DNA of 35,871 nucleotides from an uncultured Phycisphaerae bacterium (GCA_938005315.1 CALLOB010000111.1:1-35871); one strand, 5' to 3'; shown: positions 1 through 8,180, counted from the stretch's first letter. Notes: generated by a model not told the origin, from the letters alone. Numbers and translations are program-made.

Positions 1-1194
1 ACGTCCTTCCCGGCGGCCGGCACGAGCAAGGAGGCCGACCATTACCTCTACCTGACCGCGATCGTCAACCGCCTGCGGAACAACCCCTACGTCTTCATGT
101 GGGACGTCAAGAACGAGCCGGACCACCCGGCCAACCTGGGCACGTGGATGGACAACTGGGACGCCTCGCCCAACAAGGCCAGGATCGTCAGCTGGCTGCA
201 GCGGATGTGCAACAAGGTGCGTCAGCTGGACAGCAACCACCCGGTGTCGGCCGGCATCCGCTGGTGGCAGAACGTCGACGATGTCATCCATTTCATCGAC
301 ATCGCCATCTTCCACTCCTACTGGCCCAACATCAACCAGCAGATCACCGACGTCAAGGGCTACATGGGCGCCCATCAGAAGCCCATCCTGGTCGAGGAGT
401 TCGGCTGGCCGAGCCATCCGACGCCCTGCTATCGCGACGGCTACACCATCTGGGACTACACCGAGGCCTACCAGCTCAATGTCTACGCCAGCCACCTGGC
501 GGCCTTCGCCGCCCACAACATCGCCGGCGGCATCCAGTGGACGACCTTCGACGAGAGAGCCTACAGCAACGATCCCAACGACAGCTACGGCTACTATTTC
601 GGCATGTGGCGCTACGATTACACGCTCAAGCCGGCCGGCGAGCACTACCGCGACAACTTTCCGGCGGCCCCCTTCCCGGGCAACCCCCCGGGGGCGGTCC
701 GCGACCTGGCCGGAACGAACATGGGGCTGCGGTTGCGACTGAGCTGGCGGAATCCGACGGATGTGGACTTCCGGGGCACGGTCGTGCGGTACTCGGCACA
801 GGGCTATCCGGCCTCGCCCGGCGACGGCCTGCCGGCCGGGAATGTGGCCGGGCTGCCCAACGGGCTGAGCGTCCTGGACCACATGGCGCCGGCGGCCGGC
901 ATCTATCACTACGCCGCGTTCAGCTACGACGCCACCGGGCTTTTCGGCCCCGCCTGCACTGCCCGGTTCACCGTCACCGTGCCGGGCGACCTGGACGGCG
1001 ACGGCGACGTGGACATGGAGGACTACGGGGGGCTGCAGGTCTGTCTGACCGGCCCGTACATCCCCCAGACGCTGCCCGAGTGCCAGGCGGCCTGCCTGGA
1101 CCTGGACGACGACGTGGACGAGGGGGATGTGGCCCTTTTCCGGCAATGCCTCACCGGAGCCGGATTGGCCCCGGCCCCGACCTGCGGCCGCTGA
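1..1194 (+). CDS. Secreted clan GH-A glycoside hydrolase (GH5-like), 5' partial, dockerin-like C-terminus
   Basis: The gene enters from the left edge in frame 1; 397 residues are visible. The catalytic part has a WDVKNEP segment with the probable acid/base Glu39 (partial numbering), an IFHSYWP segment with His105, and an ILVEEFGWP segment whose Glu133 fits the nucleophile of clan GH-A (GH5-like) beta/alpha barrels. A beta-rich fibronectin-III-like module follows at about 230-320. The C-terminus carries a dockerin-type calcium loop, Asp330 to Asp341 (GDLDGDGDVDMED), and a second, poorer loop (DLDDDVDEGD). Such GD-x-DGDGDVD tails are common on exported planctomycete proteins and may mediate cell-surface or complex attachment; that role is inferred. 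The N-terminus and signal peptide lie outside the window. The exact GH family and substrate cannot be fixed from this fragment. Confidence 0.8.
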   Translation, partial: TSFPAAGTSKEADHYLYLTAIVNRLRNNPYVFMWDVKNEPDHPANLGTWMDNWDASPNKARIVSWLQRMCNKVRQLDSNHPVSAGIRWWQNVDDVIHFIDIAIFHSYWPNINQQITDVKGYMGAHQKPILVEEFGWPSHPTPCYRDGYTIWDYTEAYQLNVYASHLAAFAAHNIAGGIQWTTFDERAYSNDPNDSYGYYFGMWRYDYTLKPAGEHYRDNFPAAPFPGNPPGAVRDLAGTNMGLRLRLSWRNPTDVDFRGTVVRYSAQGYPASPGDGLPAGNVAGLPNGLSVLDHMAPAAGIYHYAAFSYDATGLFGPACTARFTVTVPGDLDGDGDVDMEDYGGLQVCLTGPYIPQTLPECQAACLDLDDDVDEGDVALFRQCLTGAGLAPAPTCGR

Positions 1195-1340
1195 CCCCAC
1201 GCTGCCTTCCCCGGAACAGGTGGTGCATCGCGCGGTGCGACGCCGGCCTGAGTTACGGGCGCCGGTCAGGGGGCGCAGGGACATGAACGTTCCGGCCTGG
1301 ACGCGCGGGGCCGCTGCACGCGCGGGGCATCGGTCGGGCC

Positions 1341-2252
1341 TCAGCGGGCCTGCGCCGGGAGCAGGCCGGCGGGGGGCAGCCCGCGCAGGGCGGGCTTCGC
1401 GGCGTTCTCCCGCTCGTCGAAGACAACGGCCGCCAGGAGCATCCGGCCGTAGCGCGCCCACAACTCCGCGGGGCTGAGCCGGCTGGCCGAGCCCGGCAGC
1501 TCCACGGTGACAATCGGTATGCCCAGCATGTTGCCGGCGTAGGAACCCAGCGATCCGGGCTGGGCACCGAGTTTGCGCAGCGGCAGGTCGCAGTCCGCGG
1601 CCATGGCCGCCGCGAGCCGGTCGGCCGGGCCGTCCCAGTCGATGCAGTTCAGCGGCTGGTGCAGGCTCACGATGCGGGTCGGGCGGTGCTGCTCCAGCAG
1701 GCTGTCCAGAAGGCGGCTCTCCGGCTCCGACAGCGGCCGGGGGCCGTGGCGCGAAACCGCCGCGAAGTTCGAGGCCGGAAAGTTGCGGTTCAGATCGACC
1801 CCCCGGACGTTGAAGCGCCGCCCGGCGACCAGCCCGTCAGGATTGGCCTCCGGCAGGAGAATGATCCGCCGACCATCCAGAAGCTCCGGGTGCCGCACCA
1901 GGTATCCGGCCAGCTCGCGCACCAGCGACGTGCCCGCAGGCTCGCTGCCGTGGATGCCGGCCATGATCAGGATGGTCTCGGGGCCCTGGCCGAAGACCTG
2001 GCAGGAGATCGGGCGGCCCTGGACGGACCGGCCGAGTTCAACCTCTTCGGAGCGTCCGGCCAGGGGCGTGTAGCGCGCCGGCCCCGGTCGGGGGCGCTCC
2101 ACCTCCCGCGCGGGCGGACTCATGTACGACTGCTCGTAGGCCGGACCCCCCGGGCCCCTGCAGCCGCTCAGCACCAGGCACGCCCCCGCCAGTGCGATAC
2201 GACAGCCGACCGCGGTTCTGCCGGCGCCTCCATGCGACCCCCGGTGGAACAT
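1341..2252 (-). CDS. M14-family zinc carboxypeptidase / murein peptide amidase-like lipoprotein
   Basis: This 303-aa protein has a lipoprotein signal peptide ending in LSGC (Cys31). The M14 fold carries zinc ligands His101 and Glu104 (HGSE), a third ligand His198 (SLHQP), the substrate-binding DLNRNFP segment at 153-159, and a likely catalytic Glu251 (VTVELPG). The overall pattern (LPEANPDGL, NVRGVDLNRNFP) resembles murein tripeptide amidase A (MpaA), which releases diaminopimelate from the gamma-D-Glu-mDAP bond. Lipidation suggests it works at the membrane on wall peptides or peptide nutrients, which is inferred. The start was chosen for AAGGAG 7 nt upstream and for the signal peptide; the frame is open further upstream but that part is not protein-like. 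It lies 189 nt downstream of the FecCD permease on the same strand. Confidence 0.85.
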   Translation of the reverse strand: MFHRGSHGGAGRTAVGCRIALAGACLVLSGCRGPGGPAYEQSYMSPPAREVERPRPGPARYTPLAGRSEEVELGRSVQGRPISCQVFGQGPETILIMAGIHGSEPAGTSLVRELAGYLVRHPELLDGRRIILLPEANPDGLVAGRRFNVRGVDLNRNFPASNFAAVSRHGPRPLSEPESRLLDSLLEQHRPTRIVSLHQPLNCIDWDGPADRLAAAMAADCDLPLRKLGAQPGSLGSYAGNMLGIPIVTVELPGSASRLSPAELWARYGRMLLAAVVFDERENAAKPALRGLPPAGLLPAQAR

Positions 2253-2441
2253 CCCGACTCTCCTTGTCGTCCCCGGCGCGGCCCGCGTACCCATGCCAGA
2301 GCTTTCCGGGAACCTCGCCCCGTGGCCGTCGCGACCGTCCATTGTAGCCGATGGCCCTGGAGGCTCCATCATGCCGGCGGGCGGGAACGACCGGCCGCAC
2401 CGGACTCGACGCACCCGCCGTCGGCGCGGCGGTCCGGATGC

Positions 2442-3452
2442 TTATAACATCGGGCGGTCGCCCCGACGGGTCAACAGCAGGTAGAGGAAAAACGAGCCCC
2501 CGATCAGGCTGGTCAGCACCCCCACGGGCAGTTCCCGCGATTCCTGCCGCAGCCACCACATCGCGTTGCGGGCCAGCAGGTCGCACAGCGGCAGAAAGGT
2601 GGCCCCGGCCAGGGCACAGGCCGGCATCAGCCGATGGTGAGCGGCGCCGACCAGGACACGCATGGCGTGCGGCACGATCAGGCCGACAAAACCGATCGGT
2701 CCGCACCGGGCGACCACGCCGGCGGTCATGAGCGAGGCCGCGAAGTAGATCAGTCGTCGGGCGGCGACCACGTTGACCCCGCGCCCGGCCGCAACCGTCT
2801 CGCCCATCATCAGCAGGTCCAGGTCGCGGTGCAGCCAGGCCGCCACGCCGGCCGCGGGGACGACCATGATCAGCGACTCCAGCACGCCGTCGAAGCCCAC
2901 GACGTCGTCCAGCGAGCCCATCATCCACATCAGCGCCTGCCGCAGGTTGTGCGTGCGGGCCAGGAACAGCAGCAGCACGATCACCGCCGAGCACACGAAG
3001 CCGATGCTGATGCCCGCCAGCAGCAGCGTGCCGGTGGTGCAGCCGGACCGCAGCCGGGCGATCGTGTAGACCGTCACCATGCAAGCCAGGGCTCCGACCA
3101 GCGCCGCCGGACCGACCACCGGCCAGCCGTGCCACAACCCCCCGCCGAAAACCAGAATCGCCACGCAGGCCCCCAGCGAGGCGCCGCTGGAGACGCCCAG
3201 CGTGTACGGGCAGGCCAGCGGATTGCGAAACAGCGCCTGGAACATCGTCCCGGCCACCGACAGGGTCGCGCCGACCACCATCCCCATGACCAGCCGTGGC
3301 AGCGTCAGCCGGGTGAAGGTCTGCAGGCTGCCGGGATCGCCCCAGCGGATCAGAATCGACTCGCCGCAACTGCCCACGCCCAGCGATGCCGCCGCGGCCG
3401 CCAGGCAGGCGACCACCAGGAGCGGGTAGACGAGCGTGCGGCCCGGGAGCAT
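2442..3452 (-). CDS. FecCD-family ABC transporter permease (iron-siderophore / cobalamin type)
   Basis: This 336-aa hydrophobic protein has the FecCD/BtuC signature: an AGTMFQALFRNPLACP stretch followed by LGVSSGASLGA, and GPIGFVGLIVPH near residue 250. About ten membrane helices are expected, forming the inner-membrane channel for an iron chelate, haem or cobalamin. It sits 7 nt downstream of its ATPase gene, so the two are surely co-transcribed. A weak GGAA-type ribosome site precedes the ATG. No periplasmic substrate-binding protein gene lies beside the pair in this window, so the substrate cannot be inferred from context. Confidence 0.9.
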   Translation of the reverse strand: MLPGRTLVYPLLVVACLAAAAASLGVGSCGESILIRWGDPGSLQTFTRLTLPRLVMGMVVGATLSVAGTMFQALFRNPLACPYTLGVSSGASLGACVAILVFGGGLWHGWPVVGPAALVGALACMVTVYTIARLRSGCTTGTLLLAGISIGFVCSAVIVLLLFLARTHNLRQALMWMMGSLDDVVGFDGVLESLIMVVPAAGVAAWLHRDLDLLMMGETVAAGRGVNVVAARRLIYFAASLMTAGVVARCGPIGFVGLIVPHAMRVLVGAAHHRLMPACALAGATFLPLCDLLARNAMWWLRQESRELPVGVLTSLIGGSFFLYLLLTRRGDRPML

Positions 3453-3459
3453 GGTTTCC

Positions 3460-4227
3460 TCACACGTCCAGATGCACCGACCGCCGCCCGTCCGGGCCGT
3501 GGTGGAGCACGAAGGTCGTCTCGTACAGCGCCCCCAGCACGGCCGGATCGAACAGCTGCTCCACGGCGGCGTCGAATACGACCGCCCCGTCCCGCAAGGC
3601 CACCACCCGCCCCCCGATGGCCGGCGGAAGGTTCAGGTCGTGGCAGACCACCACCAGCGTGCGACCTGCGGCGGCGTAACGGCGCATGATGCCGATCAGG
3701 TCGGCCTGGTGCCGCGGATCCAGGGCCGCGGTGGGTTCGTCCAGGAACATCGCCGGCGTGTCCTGGGCCAGGGCGGCGGCCAGCCAGACCTTCTGGCGTT
3801 CGCCGCCGGAAAGCGTGCCCACCGGCCGGTCCAGCAGGTTCCCCAGGCGACAGGCCTCGACCGCGCGATCGACAGCCTCCCGATCCGCCCTGTCCAGGCC
3901 CGCCAGCGGATGCACGTGGGCGTAACGACCCGACTGAACCACCTCGCGGACGGTGAACCCCAGGTGGCCCTCGTGCACCTGCGGCATGTACGCCACCCGC
4001 CGGCCGACCTCGCGCCGCCCCAGCCGGTCCAGCGGCGCGCCGTCCAGCCGAACTTCCCCCCGTTCGGCCGGCAGCAGCCCCAACAGGGCGGCCATCAGCG
4101 TGGATTTGCCCGCGCCGTTGGGGCCGATGATGCAGACCCGCTCGCCGTCGTCGATTTTTAGATCGACGTCGCGCAGGACCGTCCGCCCGATCCGAACCAC
4201 GGTCAAGCCCCGCGCCTCGATACCCAT
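3460..4227 (-). CDS. ABC transporter ATP-binding protein (FecE/BtuD type)
   Basis: This 255-aa ATPase powers the adjacent FecCD permease. Visible motifs are Walker A GPNGAGKS (35-42), Q-loop Gln83 (YMPQ), signature LSGGE (139-143), Walker B FLDEP (161-165), D-loop ALD and switch His196 (VVVCHDLN). The HDLN and MPQ forms are typical of iron-siderophore/cobalamin importers. There is no convincing ribosome-binding site before the ATG. A TAGAAT hexamer ends 6 nt upstream, which would place a transcript start at or very near the ATG; a leaderless message is possible but no good -35 accompanies it. The C-terminus ends only 7 nt before the permease start. Confidence 0.92.
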   Translation of the reverse strand: MGIEARGLTVVRIGRTVLRDVDLKIDDGERVCIIGPNGAGKSTLMAALLGLLPAERGEVRLDGAPLDRLGRREVGRRVAYMPQVHEGHLGFTVREVVQSGRYAHVHPLAGLDRADREAVDRAVEACRLGNLLDRPVGTLSGGERQKVWLAAALAQDTPAMFLDEPTAALDPRHQADLIGIMRRYAAAGRTLVVVCHDLNLPPAIGGRVVALRDGAVVFDAAVEQLFDPAVLGALYETTFVLHHGPDGRRSVHLDV

Positions 4228-4432
4228 GACCGGATTCTACCGCCCCCGACAACCCGCCGCGACGACCGGTACGCCTCCGCCTGCCGTGTGATCCGGTCGA
4301 ATGCGTCGGGATGGAACCGGTGACGCGTCGGGCGGCCATCCATCGCCCCGCGAACCGGCGGAGTCTCCCCGGCCCACAAGGCACGTTGGAGGCCTTCGCT
4401 GTGTCCAAGCCGGGCGACAGAACGCCCAATTG

Positions 4433-4454
4433 GGGACGCGACGGAGCGCGTCCC
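4433..4454. repeat. REP-like palindrome, copy 1
   Basis: A perfect inverted repeat with 8-bp arms GGGACGCG and CGCGTCCC around the loop ACGGAG, followed by TCC. Copy 3, about 98 nt downstream, has the same arms and a one-base change in the loop. It is immediately preceded by AATTG and the smaller GGGCG/CGCCC hairpin. The shape and intergenic position fit a dispersed repetitive extragenic palindrome. Confidence 0.75.
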
Positions 4455-4480
4455 TCCGAAAACCATGGATCCGCCGGGAG

Positions 4481-4500
4481 GGCCCCGCTCCGTCGGGGCC
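4481..4500. repeat. REP-like palindrome, copy 2 (different arms, same loop)
   Basis: A perfect inverted repeat with arms GGCCCCG and CGGGGCC around the loop CTCCGT, which is the reverse complement of the ACGGAG loop of copy 1. The arms differ from copies 1 and 3, so the loop is conserved while the stem changes, and this copy is inverted relative to the others. Confidence 0.65.
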
Positions 4501-4530
4501 GCAGATCCGAAAACGACCCGGCAAACGGTG

Positions 4531-4552
4531 GGGACGCGACGAAGCGCGTCCC
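4531..4552. repeat. REP-like palindrome, copy 3
   Basis: Arms GGGACGCG and CGCGTCCC are identical to copy 1, with loop ACGAAG (one change from ACGGAG), again followed by TCC. It lies about 30 nt beyond the 3' end of the ThuA gene, so it could also act as a transcript-end hairpin, although no T-run follows. Confidence 0.75.
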
Positions 4553-4581
4553 TCCACGGGACGGAAACCGGAACGCGGCGT

Positions 4582-5625
4582 TCAGCGGCTCTCGCCCGCA
4601 GGCCCGGAAGCTGCGGCCGCGGCCAGTTGCGCGGGTTTGACGCCCTTGCGGTGGCCCGCGAAGCCGAACGGCGAAGGCCGGTATTCTCCGACGATGTCCA
4701 CGCAGGCGCGGCGCGGTATGGCGTCTTCCATGCCCAGGCACCAGTAGGCGGCGTTGACCAGCAGGCGACGCAGGCCTTCGCTTTCCAGATCCGTCGCGGC
4801 GCCCATCGTGGTGGTGAAGACCCGCCCGGACCGCCCCGGCGGCCCCGGATACGTCCTGGTCCAAGCCACGGGCATCATCGGGTCGTTTCTGGCCCCGCCG
4901 ACCGGAGGGTCGCCCGGCTTCATGCCTTCAAGCACCTGCCCCAGCACCAGCACGCGGCTGTCCCCCGGCAGCCGGAGCCGGACGGTGTAGACGTCGGTCG
5001 GCCCCCAGATGTCCTCGCAACCACGCACGACGGGATGATCGGCGGCCTTGGGGTCGATCACCCCGCGCGAGCTCTCCCGGCCGTGGTCGCCGTGATGGCT
5101 GATCCAGGTCTCGCCGAGAACCCGCCGGCCGAATCCGCCCTCCCAGCCCTCCTCGCTGCTGTCGAAGCTGTAGCGGGCGTAAGTCCGGCCCCTGGGAATG
5201 TTGAAAGCGTGCGTGGCGGTCCGCATGCCGATGATCGTCCGGCCGGAAGCCACATAGGCGTCCACGTGCCCCATCTGCTCGTCGGGCAGGTCGCGAAAAC
5301 GCGTTGCGATGATCATCAGGTCGGCCCCGGTGAGGGCCTCCAGGCCCGGAATGTTGTCGCGGACCACCGGGTTGATGGTGCCGTCGGCCGGATCGACCGC
5401 GAACAGCACCGTGCAGCGGAACCCGTGGTGCCGCGCCAGGATCAGACCGAGTTGCGGCAGGGCCTCCTCCGAGCGATACTCCTCGTCACCCGAGACCAGC
5501 ACGATGTGCTTCCCTCGCCCCGGACCGGTCGCGCCGTCATAGACCACCCACGGCTCCGCGGCCGTCGCGGCGGACAACCACCCGCATGCGGCCATGGCCG
5601 CGGCCGAGATCAGCGTTCTGGTCAT
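4582..5625 (-). CDS. Exported ThuA-domain protein
   Basis: This 347-aa protein begins with a Sec signal peptide (MTRTLISAAAMAACGWLSAATAA, probable cleavage before Glu24). The mature part has a ThuA / class-I glutamine-amidotransferase-like fold: IVLVSGDEEYRSEE near residue 41, a DLMIIATRFRDLP stretch, a conserved GRTIIGMRTATHAF segment, and HHGDHGRE further on. ThuA domains are linked to sugar utilisation and are abundant in planctomycetes, but their reaction is generally unknown. The start is set by GGAGG 8 nt upstream and by the signal peptide. The frame stays open about 230 nt further upstream, but that stretch is Arg/Pro-rich noise. It has no close operon partner. Confidence 0.85.
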   Translation of the reverse strand: MTRTLISAAAMAACGWLSAATAAEPWVVYDGATGPGRGKHIVLVSGDEEYRSEEALPQLGLILARHHGFRCTVLFAVDPADGTINPVVRDNIPGLEALTGADLMIIATRFRDLPDEQMGHVDAYVASGRTIIGMRTATHAFNIPRGRTYARYSFDSSEEGWEGGFGRRVLGETWISHHGDHGRESSRGVIDPKAADHPVVRGCEDIWGPTDVYTVRLRLPGDSRVLVLGQVLEGMKPGDPPVGGARNDPMMPVAWTRTYPGPPGRSGRVFTTTMGAATDLESEGLRRLLVNAAYWCLGMEDAIPRRACVDIVGEYRPSPFGFAGHRKGVKPAQLAAAAASGPAGESR

Positions 5626-6048
5626 GACCGGCGCCTCCACTGATTGACTCGCAGGACGCCCGCTTCCCGGGGACGCCCCGACCCGACGGGCTCGGGCCAC
5701 GGCGCCACGGCGGTGTCGCCTTGCCCGCCGGTGCGGCCCTGCCGGCCATCGTTGCGGCGACAGCCGGCCAGCCCCAGGATCCCCGGCAACGCGGTCGGGG
5801 CTCAATGTAGGCCCCCGGCCGACCGCTGTCGAACACCGCCAGTCGCCTCCGGCCGCCATGAGGATCGGCGCCGGCGGCCGTACCGGACGTCCTCCGCGCT
5901 GCAGAAAACCACGGAATCTCCAGGCACACCGGGGTTGACATCAAGTTTGGTTTCTGTTAGGATTATTTCGGGCTCCGGAGGCAGAAGCTTTTCAGGCTGC
6001 CGGTGGCCTGCCGGGTGCTGCCGGCTGAGAGAATCCGGGAGGTGACCT
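5626..6048. other. Divergent intergenic region of 423 nt
   Basis: This region separates the start of the ThuA gene (minus) from the start of the Whirly-like gene (plus). Apart from the strong plus-strand promoter at 5935-5963 and a small GGGGC/GCCCC hairpin near 5800, I see no gene or RNA. The stretch around 5935-5970 is locally AT-rich against the background, as expected for a promoter. No clear minus-strand promoter for the ThuA gene was found. Confidence 0.5.
5935..5963 (+). promoter_or_regulatory. Sigma-70-type promoter for the Whirly-like gene
   Basis: A perfect -35 TTGACA (5935-5940), a 17-nt spacer and a -10 TAGGAT (5958-5963) with an extended TG one base upstream (5955-5956). Transcription would start near 5970, giving a leader of about 80 nt before the GTG at 6049. 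It is the best promoter in the window by sequence. Confidence 0.75.
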
Positions 6049-6549
6049 GTGTTCGACGAACCGCAGCCAATCCCTCAGACACAGAACCGTTTCCGCGAGC
6101 TGAAGTTCTACAAGCCGCGCCCCAACGGGCAGGGGGCGGCCTCGACCTGGAGCTTCGTTCCCGAGAAGGAGGCGGTGTTCCTGAAGGTGGCCGCCCAGAT
6201 TCCCTCCGATGGCGAACACGCCCGCTTTGACTGGGAAAATGGGCTGACCCTCAAGCTGGGGCTGCCGGATCTCGGCGAACTGCTGGCCGTGCTGACCGGC
6301 CGCAAGCCCGGCGCCGGACCCAGACGCGACGATGGGAAGTTCGCCGGGCTGTTTCACCGCAGCCCGCGCGGCGACGCGAGCCTGGCCTTCGTGCGTTCCA
6401 CCGGCGAGGATGGCTTTTACATGAAGATCGGCGTGCGCAAGGACGGCACCGAGCTCAAGACCGCCGCCCACAGCCTGACCGAAGGCGAGAGCTGCGTGCT
6501 GCAGGTCGCGCTGCAGGCGGCCGTGGTCGCCATCACCGGCCTGGCCTGA
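6049..6549 (+). CDS. Conserved small protein, possible Whirly-like single-stranded nucleic-acid-binding fold
   Basis: This 166-aa protein starts at GTG with a strong GGAGGTGA ribosome site about 4 nt upstream. I recognise the layout KFYKPRPNGQGAA..., then beta strands ending FDWENGLTLKLG, LPDLGELLAVLTGRK, GLFHRSPRGDASLAF, GFYMKIGVRKDG, and a C-terminal helix SCVLQVALQAAV. A KFY-x-P plus GxG opening, antiparallel strands and a terminal helix recall Whirly/PUR-type ssDNA- or RNA-binding proteins found in many bacterial genomes without a defined function. That assignment is tentative and rests on pattern only. It has no signal peptide or membrane segment, so it is probably cytoplasmic. A very good promoter and ribosome site suggest high expression. 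It is monocistronic. Confidence 0.75.
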   Translation: MFDEPQPIPQTQNRFRELKFYKPRPNGQGAASTWSFVPEKEAVFLKVAAQIPSDGEHARFDWENGLTLKLGLPDLGELLAVLTGRKPGAGPRRDDGKFAGLFHRSPRGDASLAFVRSTGEDGFYMKIGVRKDGTELKTAAHSLTEGESCVLQVALQAAVVAITGLA

Positions 6550-6838
6550 GCCCGCCGGCTCCGGATGGGCGCGCACCGCGGTCATCGGACCGGGCAGAGG
6601 ACGTGAAAGCGAATGAGCTCTTCTCGGTGCGCGCCTTGCCCCGCGGTGCGGGCAAATTCCCGTTCGTCGACGGTGATGAAGGGAAAAGCGGCATCCGCGC
6701 GGCGTCCGAATCGTTCACGGAACCGACATGAATCCGCTGCTCTTTCGACGGAAACGACGGCCCTCACGGCTTTTGCGCATCGTCCCCGGTCGCTTTCGCG
6801 CGAGCCCTGCCCGCGGCGGGGCGGGCCCGCCCGTCGGT
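6550..6838. other. Convergent intergenic region, no supported gene
   Basis: These 289 nt lie between the Whirly-like gene (plus) and the end of the AI-2E family gene (minus). A minus-strand frame ending at 6582 could encode about 60 residues ending FHVLCPVR. It has no ribosome site or recognisable family, so I do not call it. No terminator with a T-run is visible. Confidence 0.4.
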
Positions 6839-8092
6839 TCACGCCTCGTCCGGCTTCGGCTCGCGGGCGCCCTGCTTTCGGAGGCGGTTCAGCCGGCCAA
6901 GCCGCCGGCGCGGCATCTCGGGCACCTGGGCGATGTTGAGCACGTAATGGGTCACCGGGATGCCCAGGAGCATGCCCCAGACGCCGAAGGTCTCGTGGGC
7001 GACCAGCAGGATGATCAGCACAATCACCGGGTTGAGGTGGAAGCGGGCGGCGTAGATCCGCGGGTTGAAGACGTAGGCTTCCAGCAGGTGCACGATGATG
7101 ATCATTCCCAGGGTCATCAGGGCGTGCTTGAGCCCGTGGGCGTTGAAGGAGATCAGCAGGATCGGCACCGAGGAAATGAACACGCCCAGCACCGGGATCA
7201 TCCCGAACAGAAAAACGATGGTGGTCAGCAGGAACAGCGGCTGAATGCCCAGCAGAAACAGGCCCGCGCAGGTGATGACGGCGTTGAGCAGAGCGATGAG
7301 CAGCTGGCACTGGAAGGCGGTGCCCACCACGGCAGAGAACTCCACCACGCTGGCCGCGGCCTCCTGGAAGAAACGGCCGACGGGGCTCTGTCGCCACTGT
7401 TCGAGCTCGCGGGTGAGGCGGTCATAGTCCAGCACGATCAGGAACGACAACAGCACCGCCAGAAGGAACTGCAGACTGCCGCCGACGACCTGCTGGACCC
7501 AGCGGATCAGCAGATCGGGCAGGGACTGGCGGTCGATCTCCTCGCCTTCGCCGGCGGGCAGGAACCGGAAGAGCATCTCCTGGAGGCGGCGGGTCAGCAG
7601 GTCCAGGTCGATGGCCCGAACGGCAGCATCGCCCGGGGCGTCCTCTCCGGCACCAGGGGCGTCGGCTGAGGCGCGCGGAGCCGGCGCCTCGGGCAATGGG
7701 GTGGACTCGGGGCCGTGGAGGTAATTGGCCAGCGCCGGGGCCATGCCGTAGCGATCGGCCGCCGAGGCGATTTCGCCGGCAACGGTGCGGAGCAGCGCCG
7801 GCACGCTGCGGGAGAACTGCACCCCCTCCTCCATCACCCGGGGCAAAGCCACGGTGATCAGCAGCACGATCAGCGTGAGCACCACCAGGTAGGGCACGAT
7901 GACCGCACTCCAGTACGGCACGCGCGTGGTCGCGGCGATGAAGCCGGCGATCTTGCGCATCACGAACCCGAAAATGAATGTCAGGAACATGACCGCGAAG
8001 AAGTCGCGCAAGAGGTACAGGATGCCGAAGAAGGCGATCCACATCAGCACCCGGCGGTTGATGTTGTAGAATCGCTGGAGGTCGAGTTCCAC
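6839..8092 (-). CDS. AI-2E family transporter (PerM/TqsA/YdiK type membrane protein)
   Basis: This 417-aa multispanning inner-membrane protein has helices at about 14-45 (paired), 61-83, 204-222, 260-285, 288-315 and 325-343, and a final pair at about 355-385. The conserved C-terminal pattern includes GMIPVLGVFISSVPILL and NPRIYAARFHLNPVIVLI, followed by GVWGMLLGIPVT. The family exports varied small molecules; AI-2 export by TqsA is one case, and others act as cation/proton antiporters, so the substrate here is unknown. Between helices 3 and 4 the periplasmic loop (about 85-200) contains an Ala/Pro/Glu-rich low-complexity insert at about 127-158. The GTG start is set by GGAAGGAG five nt upstream; an earlier ATG would add non-conserved residues. 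Confidence 0.88.
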   Translation of the reverse strand: MELDLQRFYNINRRVLMWIAFFGILYLLRDFFAVMFLTFIFGFVMRKIAGFIAATTRVPYWSAVIVPYLVVLTLIVLLITVALPRVMEEGVQFSRSVPALLRTVAGEIASAADRYGMAPALANYLHGPESTPLPEAPAPRASADAPGAGEDAPGDAAVRAIDLDLLTRRLQEMLFRFLPAGEGEEIDRQSLPDLLIRWVQQVVGGSLQFLLAVLLSFLIVLDYDRLTRELEQWRQSPVGRFFQEAAASVVEFSAVVGTAFQCQLLIALLNAVITCAGLFLLGIQPLFLLTTIVFLFGMIPVLGVFISSVPILLISFNAHGLKHALMTLGMIIIVHLLEAYVFNPRIYAARFHLNPVIVLIILLVAHETFGVWGMLLGIPVTHYVLNIAQVPEMPRRRLGRLNRLRKQGAREPKPDEA

Positions 8093-8180
8093 GGCTGCTC
8101 CTTCCTCTTGGCCGCCGGATGATAACCGAAAGCCCTCCGCCCGCCAGCAGCGGCCGGGCGAATCGCTGCCGGCGGACGGC

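Larger units (their letters stand above)
4228..4581. other. 354-nt intergenic region with REP-like palindromes
   Basis: This gap lies between the ThuA-domain gene and the FecE-like ATPase, both on the minus strand. I see no credible gene in it. Its right-hand part, about 4412-4555, holds a cluster of hairpin-forming sequences: a short one (GGGCG, loop ACAGAA, CGCCC, 4412-4427) and the three longer palindromes listed separately. The left-hand part has no recognisable element apart from the TAGAAT next to the ATPase start. Confidence 0.6.

Noticed and set aside
1302-1327. Direct repeat ACGCGCGGGGC, two copies
   Set aside because: Short, GC-only and isolated; such matches are expected by chance at this composition.
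6582-6770. Possible 60-residue minus-strand gene ending FHVLCPVR
   Set aside because: It has no ribosome site, uncertain start, competing frames and no recognisable motif.
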